Shown here in pieces: positions 62,578 through 64,000 of a stretch of DNA of 64,000 nt. Origin of the DNA: Microcebus murinus (Eukaryota > Chordata > Mammalia > Primates > Cheirogaleidae); assembly GCF_040939455.1 (NCBI RefSeq), contig NC_134116.1, positions 42,919,400-42,983,399 on the forward strand, read 5' to 3'. Numbering within the stretch: the stretch's first letter is position 1; each line of letters starts with the position of its first letter. Under the pieces are notes generated by a model that did not search any database, was not told the origin of the DNA, and saw only the letters and a list, made by a program, of their open reading frames with translations. The position numbers and the translations under genes were made by a program.

Positions 62578-64000
62578 CTTCCTCAATTGTTTTCCCCACA
62601 TCCACTGTTTCTTAAAATCAGCTCTCAAAGAAACAAATTGCACATAAATTCTTGTTTTAGGGTCCACTCATTGGGGATCTCTAACTCCTTGCCTAACAAC
62701 TATGCAAGGTACTATAGAAGGTAGATGCCTGATAAGGTGAAACCTCCCACTTCTCTTCATTACTTCCAGGTTTATATATATAGGATCAATCATCATTATG
62801 GCACAATGAGGGAAGCACTGTCTCTGCTTTATGAAGAAAGGGATTATTCATCAATAGAGCAAGAGAACCTAGCTATTGGAAACAAACCAGAATCAAGAGA
62901 TCAAGTTCAGAATGGATTGTGATGGTTCGAGGTTGACGGGGGCTGAATATAAGGCTGAATAAAATAGAATTCATTGGTAACTGGGTTTCATTCATTTCAT
63001 AAATACAATTTCATACTTAATATCTTGCCAAGAATATCTGGATCTAGCTCTGATATGCTGGTGGGATGGGTTCTTCAAGTACAATAAATTAAAACAAAAT
63101 AAAGCAAATCCAAACAAAAAGACAAAATCTAGGTGATCAGTGGAAATAAAGTAGAAATGCTGGAATTGCCTTGAGAACAAAGGCTGAGAGGGCAGAAAAC
63201 TAGAGAAGATTTATTAAATAAGATTAGAGAACCCAGCAGCTGACTCCAATCTCCAAGAGGGCTCTAAGGATAATCACTTCCCTAAAGCAATAAGGAATGT
63301 ACTACTAAAGAGCCATCAGTATGATTGAAAAACCAGTAGTAGCCGTCCCCTACAGGCTGGGATTGAGGTAGAAAGGCTTCTAAGTAACTGGATCATATAA
63401 TGTCATTCAGGAAGATAGGATTCTGAAAGAACAGAGGCCATATTTCAGCACTTAACCATCAGAGATAAGGTGGGCATAATTATGGTAACAGTAGCAAGGC
63501 TGAAATGACACTCCTTGACCTCCAGGGATCCGTGGGTGGCTAATCAACTATGGTGTTCTTAAGTGAAAGGTAAATGGACGGCCACTGAGTGTGTTTCTTG
63601 AATCCTATAATGAAGAAAGTTAAAGAGCAGGGGAGCAGAAAACGAATGTCAGCTGCCATAGTGGAAAATCACAATCCGTGGTTCAATTTTCAGGCCAGAG
63701 CTATTCCTCAGATGCAGGACATTTTGATCAACGGGATGCCAGTGCCTTTAATGCTATAACATATATAAAAAGTGGTAATTATTCCAATCTATATCAAAGA
63801 GACCTGTGACCATCTGCCAGAGTAATTGTACACTGGAGAAAGGGGAATACTCAAATCTTTTGAGGATTGTTGAAAAGAGTTTGAACTGTGATTGATACTA
63901 GAGGTCACTAGAGTAAGGTTTCAAATCCGAGATAATAACTGAAGTACTGGTACAAATCTGTCACAGTATGCTTAAGGGGTCTTAGTACCATGTACTATAT
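62578..64000. other. Intergenic, no recognised feature
   Basis: Mixed-composition DNA to the window end; no repeat, exon or RNA gene identified. Frames 62725-62922 and 62992-63180 have no recognisable content. Confidence 0.35.

Noticed and set aside
62326..62724. 132-codon + strand frame
   Set aside because: Covers an antisense MLT1 LTR and its flank; no recognisable domain.

Overview
The window is nuclear DNA of a primate, most likely a strepsirrhine of the lemur group. Three things point there. Two exons encode the C-terminus of a vertebrate Kelch-like protein that I recognise as KLHL1. Dimeric 7SL-derived Alu elements are present, and most carry the TTGGCCAACTAATATATA-like central linker that I associate with lemur Alus. 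Young L1 3' ends have the lemur/loris type of 3' UTR ending in ACCCCCATAATATG followed by A/T-rich tails. I saw no galago-type tRNA/7SL fusion SINEs. The exact species cannot be read from the window.

Layout. Positions 1-11277 on the + strand hold the 3' end of KLHL1: the end of an upstream intron (1-5427), the penultimate coding exon (5428-5599), a 5.6 kb intron (5600-11217) and the last coding exon (11218-11277). A 3' UTR of probably about 1 kb follows, ending near the AATAAA cluster at 12312-12351. The two exons give the last 76 residues of the protein, which close the Kelch beta-propeller. From about 12.4 kb to 64 kb I find no exon, RNA gene or promoter: it is an AT-rich gene desert, as expected downstream of KLHL1 in primates.

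The desert and the introns are built from layered repeats. There are ancient L2 and L1M relics, MaLR and other LTR remnants, hAT and Tigger-like DNA transposon fossils, five dimeric Alus and four young or fairly young L1 3' fragments. Several insertions still have readable target-site duplications (TSDs). One lemur-type L1 sits inside an ancient L1 and has a 5' inversion.

The most unusual structures are two palindromes. One is a 282 bp almost pure A/T block bounded by perfect 24 bp inverted arms (34018-34299), resembling the human palindromic AT-rich repeats. The other is a compact 27 bp-arm hairpin that looks like a mariner-type miniature element (40095-40184). No undescribed multi-gene system is visible. 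Nearly all longer open frames are chance frames in AT-rich or repeat DNA.
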